Assembly: GCA_038093975.1 (NCBI GenBank)
Contig: JBBPTG010000110.1
Coordinates: 21,575-85,574, forward strand
Length of the DNA: 64,000 bases
Direction of reading: 5' to 3'
From: Chalciporus piperatus
Lineage: Eukaryota > Basidiomycota > Agaricomycetes > Boletales > Boletaceae
The position numbers and the translations under genes are program-made. Shown here one piece after another: positions 61,800 to 64,000 of this stretch (positions within the stretch are counted from its first letter, which is position 1; each line of letters begins with the position of its first letter). A model generated the notes under the pieces. It was given only the letters and a program-made list of their open reading frames with translations. It ran no database searches and was not told the origin of the DNA.

Positions 61800-64000
61800 A
61801 TATCGATGATCCACCCAACGGTCGGGGAGAGTACAATACCCAGTCGGGTACTTCCGTTTTCGAATCATGCTTTCCTTTCCTCCGTCCGTCTATCGCTTCC
61901 TTTATGTTCCGTTCCTTCTCCAATCCGTCTGTGGCTGAGCTAGCCGATTCCGTTCCTTCTACCGATTCCGTTTTACCTACCGCTTCCGTTCCTCCCGTGG
62001 AAACCATCCGTGACGCCGAGTCAGCTTTACCTTCTTACGAATATCTTTCCTCCTCACGCTCCCTTTTGAACCCGTCTGCCGTTTCCGCGCTTCGATCCGT
62101 TTATTCTTTTGATCCCATCCGTCACACGTTGGCCTATAAGCCAGTGGCGAAGAAAGTTCGTGCCATATCCGCTCCACTTAAGGAGGAGTTCAGGATTGTT
62201 CGACAATTACCAGCCGATCCTCTTGCTGGACTCATTCCGTTGCCCACTCATCCCCCCAATTTCTCTCCAGGGATCCGATTTACCCAGGAACGAGCAGACG
62301 CTCTCGACCTCGATCCAGCCAAATGGCTCTGGCCAGAGGAGCTCAAACTAGTCCGGTGGCTCGTCCGTGTCCATGAGATGGCCTTCGCCTGGATTCCAAC
62401 AAAACGAGGTCGTTTTGATGAGCGGTACTTTCCGCCGGTGAAGATCCCTACCATTCCGCATACGCCATGGGTGTTACCAAACATTCCAATTCCGCCTGGT
62501 ATCCGCAAGGAAGCCATCCAGATCATCAAGGACCGCATCGCTTCTGGGGTCTACGAGCCTTCCGCCTCGTCTTACAGATCTCGTTGGTTCTGCGTTCTCA
62601 AACAGGACGGAAAGACTCTTCGTCTCGTCCACGATCTTCAGCCTCTCACCGCGGTTACCATCCGTGACGCTTCCGTCCCTCCTTTCGTGGAGCACCTGGC
62701 CGAGTCCTTCGCCGGGTATGCTGTCTATGGCATGCTGGATTTGTTTGCGGGTTATGACCAGCGTCCTTTGCATATTGAATCACGGGATATGACTACCTTT
62801 AGCACCCCTCTAGGACCTCATCGCTTGACAGCCTTACCCATGGGGCATACCAACGCGGTACAAGTATATCAGGCTGACATGGCTTTTATCTTACAGGACG
62901 AGATTCCGGATCATACGATGCCCTTCATCGACGATCTTCCGGTCAAGTCTGGGACCACCCGTTACCAGAACGAGGACGGATCCTACGAGACGATTCCGGA
63001 AAATCCCGGAATCCGTCGTTTCATTTTCAAACACCTTGTTGTCGTTAACCGCATTTTGCAACGTTTACAGAATGTTGGGGCTACCGTCTCTGCCAAGAAG
63101 TTCGTACTTGCTGCTCCGGACGCTATCATTGTCGGGCACAAGTGTACCTTCGATGGTCGGATTCCGAACGAGTCAAAGGTCCAAAAGATCCGCGACTGGC
63201 CGGAATGTCAGAACCTCACTCATGTTCGGGGGTTCCTTGGTACGTGTGGCGTCCTTCGCATCTTTATCAAAGATTATGCAACCATTTCCCGTCCGTTGGT
63301 CAATCTGACCCGGAAAGGGGTTCCTTTTGAATGGGGTGACTCCCAGAAGGAAGCGATGCAGCGTCTGAAGGACGAAATTCTCCAGTCTCCTGCGCTCCGT
63401 CGCTTGGACTATGAGAATGGACGTGAAGTCATCCTGGCTGTGGACACTTCGGTGATCGCAGTCGGATACATTCTGTCCCAGGACGGGGAGGACGGCAAAC
63501 GCTATCCAAACCGCTTCGGATCCATCAGCCTCACTGAGGTCGAGAGCCGTTATTCACAGGCGAAGCTTGAGCTATACGGGTTATTCCGTGCCTTGCGAGC
63601 CGTCCGCATATTCATCTTTGGTGTCGCTAACTTTACAGTCGAAATGGATGCCAAATATGTCAAAGGCATGATCAACAATCCGGACCTTCAGCCGAACGCT
63701 ACTATCAATCGCTGGATAGCTGGGATCCTTTTGTTCCACTTTAACCTTGTTCATGTGCCGGCGGATCGTCATACCGGCGCGGATGGTCTGTCTAGACGGC
63801 CTCCGTCTGACGCGGATCCACCGGAAACGGATCGGATTGACGACTGGCTGGACAATTCCTATTCATTTTCCATTGAATTACTGAACGCACGTTCTTTCCC
63901 TAAAATCCAGAATTCCTTCCCCTATCGTCAGGGAGCGGCACGCCAGCCCTCATCCTTGGTCCATAACCAAGTGTATTTCACCCTCCTTCAGACTGCTGAC
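61796..64000 (+). CDS. Reverse transcriptase and RNase H of gypsy-3 (partial at right edge)
   Basis: Copies the element RNA into DNA. Frame -1 to gag-protease and open for over 730 codons to the edge. RT blocks: SSYRSRWFCVLKQDGKTLRL, VHDLQPLTAV, AVYGMLDLFAGYDQRPL, TPLGPHRLTALPMGHTNAVQ, and the catalytic motif FIDDLPVK (Phe instead of the usual Tyr before IDD). Then VRGFLGTCGVLRIFIKDYAT and RNase H with AVDTSVIAVGYILSQ, SQAKLELYGLFRALRAV, VEMDAKYVKGMIN and ADGLSRRP, supplying the acidic residues. No stop or frameshift seen, so this copy may be recent. Integrase is expected to the right. Confidence 0.9.

Larger units (their letters stand above)
58179..64000 (+). mobile_element. Third Ty3/gypsy element (gypsy-3), continues beyond the window
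   Basis: 5' LTR about 58179-58939 (TGTAGGGAACGCATATTCCC to CTTACA, beginning with a GTAGGGAA/TTCCCTAC inverted pair). TATA box ACTATAAAAG at about 58600. Primer site at 58942, gag-protease 59547-61799, and RT-RNase H in the -1 frame to the right edge. Visible frames are intact. Integrase and 3' LTR lie outside. Confidence 0.85.

Noticed and set aside
1..64000. CRISPR arrays, rRNA genes, bacterial operons
   Set aside because: No direct-repeat/spacer structure, no rRNA core motifs and clear eukaryotic introns throughout.

Overview
The window looks like nuclear DNA of a filamentous basidiomycete (Agaricomycetes-like). Genes carry many 47-70 nt introns with GTAAGT-type donors and CTRAY-type branch points. 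The P-loop GTPase and the unknown multi-exon genes at the left are typical of that group, and so is the transposon mix. Most of the window is mobile DNA. All splice sites given here are read by eye, without transcript data.

Left part (1-11.4 kb): mostly host genes. At the edge is the most unusual object: a + strand gene whose visible 5' part is a ladder of 19 exons of exactly three nucleotides. They are separated by near-identical introns, 14 of them exactly 66 nt, and the ladder runs in frame into ordinary exons ending at 1906. Next come a GTPase gene (-), a short unknown gene (-), a long unknown gene (-) and a repeat-rich unknown gene (+).

Middle part (11.4-32.2 kb): hAT-like miniature elements with 8-bp target duplications, solo LTRs with 5-bp duplications, minisatellites, a tyrosine-recombinase element split by a miniature element, a decayed HARBI1-like transposase, a host-like gene broken by several insertions, and a 6.1-kb chromodomain Ty3/gypsy element (gypsy-1, 26074-32199, minus strand) that keeps its 5-bp target duplication.

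Right part (32.4-64 kb): a nest of insertions. A second gypsy element (gypsy-2, minus; pol, a third zinc-knuckle ORF and a 3' LTR) was hit by two solo LTRs, by a palindrome-rich 2.2-kb element and by a hAT-like miniature element. That miniature element was itself opened twice: by a 4.5-kb PIF/Harbinger element (which carries a solo LTR) and by a 10.5-kb Helitron with three cargo genes. Beyond it lie a copia gag remnant and a third gypsy element (gypsy-3, plus strand), apparently intact as far as visible, which runs off the right edge with a slippery -1 frameshift site between gag-protease and RT.

The genes here do not form one pathway. What links them is layering: each insertion interrupts a recognisable older one, so relative order can be read from the sequence. 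Nonsense codons in the elements that can be compared with their families are consistent with C-to-T or G-to-A changes.
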